A stretch of 64,000 nt of DNA from Inonotus obliquus (lineage: Eukaryota; Basidiomycota; Agaricomycetes; Hymenochaetales; Hymenochaetaceae): the NCBI GenBank assembly GCA_032164295.1, contig JAJHTX010000003.1, positions 372,001 through 436,000 on the forward strand, given 5' to 3'. Both the position numbers and the translations under genes were made by a program. How positions within the stretch are numbered: position 1 is the first letter of the stretch; every line of letters begins with the position of its first letter. Below are positions 11,613 through 23,847 of the stretch, in pieces. Under the pieces are notes generated by a model. It saw only the letters and a list, made by a program, of their open reading frames with translations, was not told the DNA's origin and searched no databases.

Positions 11613-12991
11613 CGGTGAAGAGAACTACGTGCAGCTGAGCTCAGTATCAAGCTCGGTATCAAGCCCGGTATCCCATTCTATGCTTACCCCATGCTACGGT
11701 ACAGTCCCATCTACACCTTCCAGTATCCACCAGCACACCTAGAGAAACCGTCGGTCCCATTTCTCAAGATACTGAACGCCGAGAGTACCGGTACCGAGCG
11801 CCAAGAAACCCGGTACCGAGAATACCGAGAGTACTGAGTGCCGAGAAACCCGGTACCGAGACAAATTGACAATTCGACATGCTCTCATGACATGGATCAG
11901 ACGTCTTCCTCTCTGGTATTCATTCCTGATGGTTGGACTATGCATGCCAGTTCTTTGGGGAAGCTCGGGGTCAGTATCTGTTAAGGTTTTCAGGTCCGGT
12001 ACCACCAGAAACGTGTCGGTATCAATCAGCAGGGGCGCAGATCTCTTGTCCTAAGGACTTTTCATCCAGGGGTACTATATACTACGTTTTCATTGGTATC
12101 TTGTCCTCCCTAACCCTTTCTTGTTGTCCCCCTGATGGCGCTGCAATGTTCACTTTCCTTGTTACATTTTTCTTCAGACTTTTCTTTGTTTTGATCTTCC
12201 TTTCTACTTTCTCCTTTTGGATTTATGAGCTAACTACGGTACAGTAGTATAAATATCTCCTCCTGTACGTAGTAGCTCTCCAGGTAATCTTAGGAGCTAG
12301 CCTCTAGTGTGAGGGCTCGGGTTTCCTCACCCCCTTCTCAGTTCCATCTCAGTCTCCTCTCAAGCTTCGTCCCAGTCCCATCCCAGTTCCGTCTCAAGTG
12401 AACCTTCAGAGTTAGCCTCCTGTGTGAGGGCTCAGGTTTCCTTCCCAGTCCAGTCAACACTCTCAGCCACCAGCCTCCCCCAGTCTGTTTCTTGCTATAC
12501 CACCCTGTGCTAGCTGTTTCCTTGCAGTACCGACCTGTACCGACGTTTTTCCCACGGTACCGACATTTTGTTATCCTTTGTATTCTGCACATCCACCTTT
12601 CGTTTCTGTACTGAGCTTTTGTTTTACAACATTTCTGCACATACCGAACCCGTTCGTTCAAGTACCGACCTGTACCGACATTTTTCCCACGGTACCGACC
12701 CCTTTCTTTCTGTACCGACCTGTACCGAGGTTTTTCCCACAGTATTAGACTCTTGTTTTGCTACGTTCTCTCCCATACCGACCTGTACCGAAGTTTTTCC
12801 CACATTCTAACCTGTCCTTTTCATACCAGAATCACATACCCTTCACTTTGGGCCCATCCATTAACTCCCCCTTTTCATAGACAATAAGTACCGTGACCGT
12901 ACTGGTTAAGTACCGGCATGTATTAGCCCTCCCCCACTTAAAACCATACACCTCTCGTCTCGGTATTTCGGTACTGGACGCGATCTCGCAC
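11613..12991 (+). repeat. GGTACCG-rich interspersed repeat, copy 1
   Basis: This 1.38-kb unit matches the complement of 60165–61440 almost base for base over most of its length. Shared landmarks in order are CGGTGAAGAGAACTACGTG at the left end, a short tandem array built on GAAACCCGGTACCGAG near 11800–11870, a TATA-like TAGTATAAATATCTCC near 12246, paired GTGAGGGCTC segments, and a second tandem array of ACCGACCTGTACCGA near 12530–12800. The shared end is CGCGATCTCGCAC. It contains no long conserved frame. No inverted repeat or target duplication was found at its ends, so the transposon class is not known. It might be a solo LTR or a fragment of a larger element. Confidence 0.8.
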
Positions 12992-14444
12992 ACTCATCGG
13001 TAATAACTGTCGATAATCGTGAGTGTGCTAAATCAACCTGGTCTCAAGCCTTCTATTCTCCACTATACACTCAAGAGGTGCATTGTTACAAGACTTTTCA
13101 CAGTTTGAAAAAATCTGATGCAAGGACACCACATGTAGATGTACGTCAATATGTACGATCCTAATTAGCAGTTTGAAGCTCAATAATCTCTTAGCTGCAA
13201 GCGCTTCAGCCCCTTTCTTCCATTGGCCGTTGGTCTCCCAATGTTGATTCTGCCGGGTATAGTCATGGGTCTAAGGTGAAGAAACGCGGACTGTAGACTG
13301 TCTCTTGAGTTGTATTCTCACCTGAAATAGGGTTTCAGCTTTGTATTCTCGGGGGAGAATCGTCACCGGTCTCGTCTTCTTGTTCCTTACAGCAGAAGCA
13401 TCAGTCGCCCTTTGGATTTACACCCGCCCAGGCAATGCCCGTAAGCGGATGAGTCATTGATTCACGATAACCTCGGTTATATATCTTAACAGCACTTCAA
13501 CTTCCTCCATATTTGCATGGAGACGCCTTTCAAAGTGCGTCATTATATGGCTGGAAAGAACAAGAACATTCTAGACTTACAGGAGTATCAGTATGCATAC
13601 AGGGGGTTGGCCTGTGAGTATTCTGATGCCTTCTCGTTCTGGTGCTCACGTTCTCGTCAAGAGGAAACCTCCAAGCAGCGGCGTTTCAGTTTATGGAGAC
13701 CGGATACGATACTATAATTTTTGAAATGATTATATTCAAGACAGTTCAGTCCATGCGCTCCGGTCAAAAATCATTACTATCAGTAATCGGCGCACATGGC
13801 GTACTATAATTCTTGTGAGTCTATGCTCCATTGGGGTTTATAGCAGAATCGGACATTTATCCATTGTTAGTATCGTTTTCACCAGCAACTTCATTTGGGC
13901 AATGTTTATCATTTTCCAACCTGTAAGGAATATTTTCAACTCTCATGTAATCTGACGTTTTTTCTTCTTCATTAGGACGGCCTGAAGTATTCTGCGGCTT
14001 TGTGAGTTGGCATTTTTGTGTAATGAAACAACTAATAAAGCCCTTCACTCAGGCCAACAATTATGTTCGATACCCGCTACTGCTACATGAGAGCATACTA
14101 ATCAACCATCTCTATATAGAATGGGCTGCATCGTTGTCAACTGCATTACTCTTGACCTTCGCGCATCTACATCCACGAGAGGATAGTTCGAGTCAGTGTA
14201 CCATTCCCCAACAAGCTGTACAGAGGCTCCCTATAGACGATCCAACCAAAGCACGAGGGCGAGCAGAATTTTCCTGAACGACACGGAGCAATCGTCGGAT
14301 ATTGGGGGTATAGAAATGTCGAGGCTCCAGTCATCTAGAGACAATCCTGGACCTTTCGTTTAGTGGTGATATTCACGGGCCTATATTCGAAAGTGGCTGA
14401 CAGCAGATATGTCTGCTATCATAACCTTCATCTACATATGAACT
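12992..14444. other. Intergenic, no gene recognised
   Basis: It begins with an imperfect hairpin (GCACACTCA near 12988 pairing with TGAGTGTGC near 13021). Short frames at 13517–13717 plus and 14002–14277 plus are not recognisable. Confidence 0.4.
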
Positions 14445-15620
14445 TCATTTTCGACTCGTATTTGTCAAGGGTGTATATTGTCTTCTCTTTGACCAAGAAA
14501 AAAGCATGCAGCCGATCAATCCTCGAGTGGGATCTGCCGTTGCATCCCTAAGTTCCTCAACCATCTCATCAGCGAAGCCCTGGGCTGAGTATCGAGACTG
14601 GAGCATCGCTGCTACTTCTGCATGAGATGGCCTCCACGCACTGCCAAGGCTGGTCAATGCATGCGAAGCTATGAAGTTCAATCCGATCAACTTAGTAACC
14701 TTAGAGACAGGATTACACGTACTCTTCCTAGCCAGACAATGGCATGCCAACCTTCTTGACACTCACCTCGCTGAAATGTACAGATTTCTCAAATATGCTC
14801 TGGAGCTTATTCCCAATTCCTGGTTATGTGCTGCGTGAACGCATAAAGTCGTGAAATCTGGCCAGCAATACAGACTGGGAAGCTAAACCGTGCGACTGGC
14901 CATCTTCAAATGAGACAGTCTCGTCTGACTCCTCAACAAGCAGCCAACCAGACGGTTTGTGTAGCTTCTCTGCTCGTTCCAAAACCTCTTCTGCATCGGG
15001 AATCTTGAACATAGGGCATTGATAGTTAGGCAACATTATTATCTAGGAAAAGTAGCTTACATGGAACATAGGCATGTATGATGTCAAAGCTAGCGTCTTC
15101 AAATGTAAGTGGTCCGCAGACTTCAAGCTTCCTGAAGTTAGGTTTGGGGGTAGCTTCCTGAACTGAACGATCAGCAGAAAAGTAGAAATATCGGGTCAAC
15201 ATACCGAGTTGGGATTGGATTGATGTTTACAGCGTAAATAGTAGCTGACAGAAATTACGTATCAGCATCGATTGCCCTATTAGTTATCGCCTTAGAAATA
15301 TGAAAATTCACTAGTAGCATCCCTTTTACCAAACACCTCCATCACATCTAACAGCCATGTCAGTTGCGAACAATGAACAAAAAACTTGCACGTACCCCAT
15401 ATCCATTATAGCTTGCGGCTCGAGGTCTTCAATTGGCGCCAACACAAGCCTCCCAGAAAAGAACTCAGTGAAGGTGTTATGAAGCCTGTCCAATCTTGAT
15501 TTTTTCGCATTGTTAAACAACGGAGCAGAGTGAGGCGTTGTTTACCTTTGTAACTCCAGCAAATCATCGCTGGAGGACTGCGGACTCGAAATGCCTATCA
15601 ATCTGAATAACTGCTAGTAT
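14445..15620 (-). pseudogene. LaeA/UMTA-type methyltransferase relic
   Basis: Segments in the right order match the class I methyltransferases common in basidiomycetes (LaeA- or UMTA-like). They are LQRLDRLHNTFTEFF across a short intron, FSGRLVLAPIEDLEPQAIMDMG, IYAVNINPIPTR, FEDASFDIIHAYVP, RAEKLHKPSGWLLVEESDE, FSEVSVKKVGMPL, and the end DPTRGLIGCMLFSWSKRR. The gene is broken. The AdoMet loop after IMDMG survives only as CDGGVW followed at once by a stop. RSRST ends in TAA before PGIGNKLQ. Another stop follows MPLSG. The true start is not clear, so the upstream limit is approximate. The intact family acts on small molecules or regulates secondary metabolism. This copy cannot make a normal enzyme unless the lesions are sequence errors. 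Confidence 0.72.
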
Positions 15621-18600
15621 TGTTGAACTGGACTGAACTTGAAAGAAATAGGTGCCTTTACCCATTCGAAGCTGATTTCAAGGATGAGGTTTACGATCAG
15701 ATAGGGGAAACAGCACTGGAAAATGAAACTCACGTATCTGTGCTGTTTTCAATTGAATTGCTGTCATCACAGAAGAGTGAGAGGTCCACCGGCGATTCGT
15801 CCTCCGGTTGCAAATCGATAGATCGTACTTCAGCGATCGACTAGTTGGACGTCCATTTCTAAACGAATACTCGCCACTCAAAAGTACGTAGAACGGCCAC
15901 AGCTGATACCAGCTAAAAGTAAGCACTTCTGCCGATGAATGCAAGTACACTGGAGAATTTCGAATTATGATACTCGGATGGCACGCATGTGTCCTAAAGG
16001 TTCTGATACGATCGATTTAGATTTTAAAGGAGGATTGCTTTCATATACTTTCATATCCAATAACCTTAATGAATGCAGAAAGGGTGGTCACCTACACGGA
16101 TGATCTCCGCTGCCATAGATAGAATCAAATCCTCGGAAACATCCTACGAAGTACCAGGGGTGCGAGGCAACAGGGGACTATGGAGATGCCGTGAATTTCG
16201 AACCACAAGCTTTCGCCGAGGTGGCGCTGTGTACCAAGAGCACCGAGCTCCGTTACAGGGGATAAGAAACGACTACGAGCAGAGTACTTGAGTTGCTACT
16301 CTTTGCCTGACTTCACCGAACACCGAATTAAACGCATCCCTAGGGGTGATTCGACTCCTTTAAGATCGTCCGATTGATGATCTTTTGTCCGATGTAACTT
16401 TATATCAGTACTATGCAATTCACTGTGGGATGCGGGAGACACGCATGTACCTGGATGACTGAAGCGAAAGCATGAATTGGTTGTCCGTCTTGGGTGACGA
16501 GCCAACTTCCTAAACAGTCTGAAAGCGACCAAGCGAGAAGTCATTAATCAAGAGGGACAACATGTGATATCAGGCGTACCTAAACTGTTTCTCATTCTAT
16601 GCACGGCAACGACATATTCCCCAAACACTCTGAGACGGCACAACTCTGCTGAGGCGAGGAACGCGAAGTCTTGATTGGATCCTTATTTCGTCCTGGGATC
16701 GTTCTCAATTCGGAGTCACTAAATACGAATGGCTAATGAATGCAAAATGTTCCGGATGTTGCATGAATAAACCACTAGTAGTAGTAAGCACCACGGATAC
16801 TGCAGAAATCAACGTGGAAGTCAATTTCTCTTCTCAAAATTAAACAGGATAACAGCTCCTCAATTGCACGTGATCATTTGTAACTTAATCCCACGCACGG
16901 ACCTGGTTTGAACTCGGAAAGAGAAGACAGACTTCCGTTATTGACATTGATATCTAAGAAGGACCTGCGCCCTACTGTGGTTGACCCGGAAACGCCCCAC
17001 TTAAGGTTCTTCAGCTGATAATATTTTTTGTATGCACTTTTGGCCCTCAATAAATAGTTAGCAAGACATTTGTGCATATAATATATCAACTTTAGTGTCT
17101 ATAGTGCCAGAATATTGTTGTGTAATTATTTTTGTGAATTTACAAGTCAACAGGTCAAAAAGTGAGCGTCCATCTGACAGACCTAGAAACGCACCAGTCA
17201 TGGGAATGAGTAGGACGCGCGTCGTTCTCAATTTTACAACTGCTGGGGAATAGTCAGAACCACGTGATTTTTGCATGTTTCTGTACTCAGAACACAGAAT
17301 CTATGAATTCTCAACAAAACATGGTCATTTTGCATCATCTTAAGGTACAGGACTCTTGAAATTGCTATTGAGCTTCTAATTCAAGAAAAACCGGGTGAAT
17401 CTGGAGCATACATGCACCAGTAACGATGAAAAATACTTTTTCTCGTGAGTCTTCCATTGATTTCTTACTTTTACAAAAATAATGCAAATACTTAAGTATA
17501 CGCTTTGAAACTTCTCCAGACAGTAGCCTACCAGTATTCGTCTCAGCCCATGTAGAATATGTAGAGAGGTATCTTGTAATATGTGAGCAGAAAAATTATG
17601 AACCTCGTTCCTCACAAGATCACCTGCTAGAAGTGGAGGTACTATTGTCGACTTCACTACACAACAACAAGTTTATTTTGGAGCAAAAAGAGTTACACAC
17701 ACTCTAGGTAGATATATACGAGTTCAAATCTCAAATTTCGGCCTTGAATATGCTCTGGATGAATTATTAAAGATGTATCATAGCGTGAGAACAGTTTTGG
17801 TTCACTTGAAGCGGTCAATTTTCTCAAGTGCACATAATGCTGACCTCATAACTCAGCTCTGTCTCACTTGATCAACACCAGATTTTAACACAAGGAAGGT
17901 ACGATCATGTTCTATCGCTGTGCAAATTATCAAGACGATTGAGTGTGAAATAAGAGAGATACAGCAAAATGGGGCGCTTCTAGGGACTGGTGCATTAGTG
18001 GGTCAGACACAGTAATGGATACATAACAACAAGAGAATTGATTTAGCCTGTTCTCGCCGCATTGCTCGTATCTACCTTTTCAAACCTCTTATACAGTTGA
18101 ACCGCTGGCACCTTACACTCAAGCTCGATTGGTTCCGCGTTACGATTCTTCCTTGGTCGCAAGAAATATCTGGACGACGCGCATCTAGCACACAGTCGAC
18201 ACAAGCTCTAAGCCATCAGAACTCTCGTACTTCCATAGCAAGAAGGAAGCGGCATGCGTTTACCAGGTCTTTCTGACCGCCGGACCGTAGCATTTGCAAA
18301 CCGCGAGATTGTTGCTCTGGAGAACGATGATACGCAGAAGCGCAAAGACAGGATTTTGGATGCTATGGACCCATTTCCGCGACTTTGCATGCAAGGCGGT
18401 TTATCCAATGCTGGAGGGCGAGAGTGAGAGAGTCAGTGGTGAACAAAACTAACCAACACAAGGGTACGTCATCATCCTGCATTTTTTCCCGGTCTGTGTT
18501 CTCCAACCGATCTTCGCCTAGGGAAGCTCGATCTGCTTATGTAGCTTATAGCGTTCGACTCCGAATCTCGACTCTACCGAAGTTTTCGAAATCCCCGCAT

Positions 18601-19808
18601 CGCATCTCGAGGACTGTCATATCATGGATCAATGCGTATGAGGATTTGGCACGGCCCGAGAACTCGGTTCTCATTTACAGCCTTCCCGAAGATAACAGAA
18701 GGTTTGGTGAGTGACCTTCAAGTCGAAAGTTGCCCCTTTGGTAACTATTATTGCCGAAGCGTCACCTCCGGTACAGCTTGGAACAGTTATCGATCAATGA
18801 GGTTGGCTAACGTTGCTGCTTCCGAGGTTGCCATAGTCGGCGTTCCGACTCCAGCCTCCCCTCAAGCGAATCTGTCTGACTCGTCAACAACCACTCGATG
18901 GTTAGCTCACTGGCCCAGTTAGCACCGAACCCCCCGAGCAAAGAATATATTATTTGGTTTGCCAAGCGCGATCTCGTCACGTCCGTGCATTGGACTTTTC
19001 AGTACTGTATGCTGATGGGAATTTGCGCGCGATCTGGACACCGTATCAGTCCATGATCCGTGCACCTTCCGGGCGCCCGTGGCGTTGATCAAGTGCGTTT
19101 AATCATGATTCCGGGGCTTTCGGTCTTCGTCTTGGAGCTTGGTTTGGTATGTATCTGTCACTCTCACTACTGTCGTTAATTGACGATGTGCAAGGCAGCA
19201 TTGCATGTTTGCGTATTCCCGCTTCTGCATTCGCACCCACGTTCCTTCTGGACTCCCCAAACGCATGCTGGAACAACGACCCGAATAATCACTGTAACAT
19301 GGTCCGGTCATCGTCAAGTATCCGGTGTCGACTAGACCTGTCCTAATGCGATGCTCGGTGACGGGCAGTGGCCATCGATTGTCATCAACCAAACTTCTGG
19401 GTCCAACTCGCTGATAGTTTTGGTCTTGCCTATCGCCAATGCACCTTCGGAAAAAATGTATTTTCGTCAATGACAAGCATTCACATAAAGTTTCAACAAA
19501 GATAAACCATATTTCTTGTGATGCGTGAGAAGAGCAGGCAGGATTGTATTTCTACTCTGAAACAAGGCTCTCCGTGCCAAGCGCGTTATGTACTGATGGC
19601 TTGATGGGTGCTATGCCGTTTGCCCTGTGGTACTGAAACGAATCGGAAAATCGCGGCGGAAAGCCTTCGGAAGCTAATAGTAATACAACTGGATCAGAAC
19701 AAAGGTTGACGTACTTTGATTTTGTGATGGTATCAAAGCTCTTAAAATCCCACGAGCAGCTCCTTATATACGTCGAGGGTCCATTACGTGTAGGTATGAA
19801 AGGTTGAG
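15621..19808. other. Long region without recognisable genes
   Basis: Four kilobases hold only short frames. The longer ones (16073–16291 plus, 17376–17657 minus, 18385–18714 plus, 19099–19476 minus) show no known domain. The part from 16.8 to 18.0 kb is AT-rich. The stretch 18240–18370 plus has a coding-like texture (LPGLSDRRTVAFANREIVAL) but I cannot name it or extend it. Confidence 0.4.
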
Positions 19809-21303
19809 ATGAACAACGAATCATCGACAGTCCCATCGCTCGGTGAAGTTCTGCAGATCGCTAATAATGTTATTGCATATCGGTATCTAACAGGTGAGCA
19901 TCCTCTCTCTTGTGTCCCTATATCCTCCACTGCTTATGTGACAAGTCTCGGGTGTCGTGATTATTCTTTACGACTCTATTCAGACACTTCAAACGGAAGT
20001 TTTTGTCATATGGAGAACAAAATTATCAGTGGCGAAGGCAGCATACATTTTCTACAGATATATTATGCTTGTGGGATTACTTCTTTCGTTGGTCGGTGCG
20101 TGCCAACGTTCAACACTCGCTCCAAACCGACTAACAGACCGACATCCAATCAAGCCGCGTCTAGTGCGAGGCAATCTCCAGAAGACTGGGTATGTCATTA
20201 TGATGACTATGACGATTCTTCATGATGCTAATATGACTCCTTGTATTGATCAGCAAGTCCTGATATTACCAACTATTGAGCTGCCATTCATTTCGTTCCA
20301 GGTGCGAGAAGATGACGATAGCGATGTGTATAATGGTTTTCTCAGGTGACGCTGTTGGACACTGTACGTATTTGAAACACGTGTTAGTCTTCGTCACGAT
20401 GTTGATTTTGTTTCAAGGCTTGGTTCTGTTTCGGACGTTTACCCTCTGGGAGAGGAAACGGTTTATTCTCGTGCTCCTTTGCCTCGGCTCAGTCGTTACA
20501 AATGTCGTTTCTGTCGCCTTCTTGGTTCTACTCGCTCGGGACTTGATCGGTAAGTGAAAGTGTAGACTCTTACTTTTTTGATGTGAGATTTGACCATTTG
20601 CTGTGCTTATGCACATGCTAGGCGCAAAATTCATTGAAGGTATAAACGCCTGCAGTACGGACACCAAGGATATCCTGATGTTTGGAGTATGGACACCTCA
20701 AGTTTGTCTAATGGTTCAGCTTCTTTTCCGATCACTTATTGCCTTGTATTCCTTAGGTTGTGTTCGACATCTATGTCCTTGCGCTTGTGATGTGGAATGT
20801 GATGGACAAGCCTCGATTGCCTAGTCAAAAGGTCTTGAAGGCAGCGCACGAAGATGGACTTACCCTTATTTTCGTGAGTCATAATTGGATGCTCGTACTT
20901 CTATCAGCTCACCGAAACTTTTGCCTTCGTCTTAAGATCGCATGGAGTAAGTCATTTGGATTTGGATTTGGATTCACAGAATGATGAATAATTGATTTGA
21001 CAACCGCACAGTTCTTCGACTATTGAATGCCATTTTATGCATAAGCAAAACCGTAAGGCATCTCAGTCTAGCTCAGGGCCATTAGATCAATACATTGCTA
21101 ACATTTATTATCCATCACAGGCTGTTAGACCTTTTGTTGTTGTATCCTTCTCCGAATCTCTGATCACGACTATCAATTTACGACTTCTACTACGGATCTT
21201 CCAATCTGAGTCGAATCTATTACAGGCGGGAAGGGATAGTATGGAACTTGATGTACTGGTCAAGCGATCCAGCGGCATGTCAGCGTCTGTAGGAAATAGT
21301 TGA
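19809..21303 (+). CDS. DUF6533-type multi-pass membrane protein
   Basis: The start ATG at 19809 gives a polar N-terminus and AYRYLT, then an intron. Next come the DUF6533 signature SGVVIILYDSIQTLQTEVF with IWRTKLSVAKAAYIFYRYI, then CEKMTIAMCIMVFSGDAVGH, VLFRTFTLWERKRF, FDIYVLALVMWNVMDKPR and the last helix VVVSFSESLITTINLRLLLR. These are joined by short GT–AG introns. About seven hydrophobic segments are expected. DUF6533 proteins are a very large basidiomycete family of unknown function. The paralogue at 37018–38483 has the same architecture. The join between the first pair of helices and CEKMTIAM is the least certain part. I saw no definite lesion. Confidence 0.8.
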
Positions 21304-22100
21304 TCATTGAGAATGTATTTGATATGCAACTTCGTACTCCATATATTCATTCAGGTTGGAAGGTGGCGAAAGAATTAATATTGACGCTCCCACGATTTTT
21401 GTATAGTATAGTAATCCTTAGTTAGATGTACATTCTTCACTGATGACTTGGAATCCTAGAAGTATGAATCAAGTAAGACGAGGTTGTTGCACACGTGTAT
21501 CTAGAGCGGCACCGGGAGCTACAAGCAAAAGGGAGTAATTCATAACGGAACTACTCTTCTTACCCCGTATGTTTATTCCCACCTCTAAGACTGACACTCA
21601 GAAAGTCCCTACCCCTCTTAGCGGGTTGCGCAATCCTCCGCGATACCATCCACCCTGGGAGAGAATATCGGCCCGTCCCATACTATCTCTTGGTAGTAAA
21701 AACCATACTGAGTTCTTTGAGTTATTCGCCGCGGCAGAGCAAATGCATCTCGAGTCGATATGGGATTATCATCGACACGTATTGTATTGTTAGCTTGTTA
21801 ATAGAATGCCTACGACCAAAATTTGCGGAAAGGAGAGCTGAGCGCACTTGTGGTCCAGACGAGATTCCAGAAACGAGGCGAAAGCAATTCATGGTATAGA
21901 GCCATCAGATGGTTACGCGAAAATCGATCGCTTGAGGTAGTACATTCCCACGCCTCGGACCGAAAATTACACTGACCACCTTTCCTCTTTATGATGCACC
22001 TCCCAAACACTTCCTCTAAAACAACGGATGGCCCACCTGGCGTATAGTGATTCCCTAAGTTATCAAGTCAGATCATCTTGGGAGCCCTCAAGGTATCGAG
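21304..22100. other. Intergenic, no gene recognised
   Basis: Short frames only; there is no family resemblance upstream of the broken hydrolase. Confidence 0.45.
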
Positions 22101-23329
22101 ATGTCCGTCATTAGTTACGGCTTATTTGGCATTCGCGACTCGGGTGTCCCAGACGGAAGGGACGACTATGTCACTTTGATCATGTTGCACGGTTTTGCTT
22201 GGCATGCAGCGTGGTTTATTATCATCGTCGCCGAATTTGCACCCAGCTAGAGTCATCACCAGGTGGATTCGTCCATCTTCTTCCACTCGTCCAGAGCTTC
22301 AATGCGCGCATTGTCCTCGTCAACAGACGTGACTACCCCGGCTCCGTACCTTACGATGACGAAGAGATCCGCAGTATATCCTCCATCGATGAAAGCAAGC
22401 CGACTTCTGATGCGCTATCGATGCTAAAAGGCTACACCCAACAACGTGCAAAAGAACTCTATGACTTACTCGAGCTATTTGTTCGAAAGGAGAATATCCC
22501 TGAGCGAGGGCTCGTCGTCGCCGGGTGGTCATTTGGTTCAGTTGGGATTGAAGCACTCCTGGCCAATGCTCGCGACTTGCCGCGCACAGAGATATCGTTG
22601 CCATCCCACATTCGTCGTCTGGTCCTTTGTGGTTGAAATCCCATTTGTTGCTTTTCGGTCACTTTGAAGACCCTACACAGATCCCCCGCTCCACTCACTT
22701 GGCTATGCCCCGCCAACTGATGCCTACAACCCCTTGAATGAGCCGACCGGGTCCCCGGAAGAGGCGCTCAAGCTCTTCCAGTCTCACGTCTCCGGTTACT
22801 ATTCTCATGGAGAGACCACTTCCGAGATAGAGCAGCGTAAGGCGTTGTCCTCACCGCGTCCGACGTCCGAGAGGATGTCTCCTGAAGAAATCGAATCATC
22901 TTTTGATCCAACTCCAACTTTTCCGGGACGGTCTGAGTCACTGCTCTACCAGAACGGGGTACAGCACGGGCTGTACCATGTGCTGAGGGAAGCGATGCTA
23001 TACCCTCGAGCGGGCCCATTCTCAGAAGGGGAATACACGACCAACAGGTTAGGTATGTCTGGTGCGACCATTCTTCCTGGGAGGTACCCTGGGGAGTGCT
23101 GGCATTTCGTGCCGACCTTGAGGGTGTGAAGAGGGGCGGAAAGCAAGTAAGGGGGGAGGAGTTGAGATGGTGAGAGTTGAGGGCATTTTGTGAGCCAGGT
23201 TATATGAGCGAATTTATGACGTGAATGACTGACAGCTGACTAATAAGGGACATGCCGGACAGACTTCTGCGCGCTCTTTTGGACGATAACATTTCCGGTG
23301 AGCGGATTACCGCCAATACACCACCCTAA
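22101..23329 (+). pseudogene. Alpha/beta-hydrolase, inactivated paralogue of 2083–3328
   Basis: Family landmarks are all present: LIMLHGFAWHA, ARIVLVNRRDYPGS, the nucleophile elbow AGWSFGS, PPLHSLGYAPPTDAYNPL after an intron, and GVQHGLYHVLREAMLYP. Against the intact paralogue three problems appear. The first donor, expected just after GGCATGCAG at 22201–22209, reads cgtgg instead of gtgcg. A 1-base shift near 23050–23056 puts the acid-residue segment LVWCDHSSWEVPWG out of frame. About 7 bases, including the catalytic-His region, are missing near 23180. The last exon still reads MPDRLLRALLDDN. Intact family members are serine hydrolases of uncertain substrate. The simplest reading is a pseudogene; sequencing indels are the alternative. 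Confidence 0.78.
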
Positions 23330-23847
23330 GCGCTTGAAGACATACCACCCATACGAAGTCCCTGCAATTTTCTTCCGTAGACCATGCGTCATACGACTTT
23401 TGTTCGTTTCCGAGATGCCACTGAACCCCCCAAAAAATCAGAAACTCGACTGGGAATGTGAGGATACATGTGACGGTGGGTTGATTATGTCCTCCAGCTT
23501 TATGGTATAGACGAACCCACTCCATTCCCTCGTGCACCGCAATCCCAGGCAAGTAATGCCACTGCATCATAGAGCCTTTCCATTGAGCGCTATAGAAACC
23601 TTCCAGCCTTACACGATAAGGTGTCGTAGTCTCTACCGCCTCCCTTCTAATGGGCTTCACAACTTTGAGACAATATAAATGTCATTTGGTTTCTGTACAC
23701 ATTGCCTATAAAATGTGGGGTGGGACTTATCACTGTCAATAGAACTCGGGCGCAAATTGGATTGAATTTATGCTGCTCTCTCTCATGCTGCTTAGTCATC
23801 ATCGAGTTCAATGACATGATTACTTCACACCATACAGTTTCCCCCTA
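23330..23847. other. Intergenic between convergent genes
   Basis: The broken hydrolase (plus) and the reductase (minus) converge here. Short frames only. A TATAAAATG motif near 23709 has no gene obviously attached. Confidence 0.45.

Noticed and set aside
12988..13030. Hairpin followed by CTAA, as at a Helitron 3' end
   Set aside because: The loop is long, the second copy of the repeat lacks the hairpin and CTRR end, and no Rep/helicase frame or 5' TC end could be tied to it.
18208..18960. Possible gene with coding-like texture (RRTVAFANREIVALENDD, then ISWINAYEDLARPENSVL)
   Set aside because: The pieces cannot be joined into one frame by credible introns and I recognise no family.
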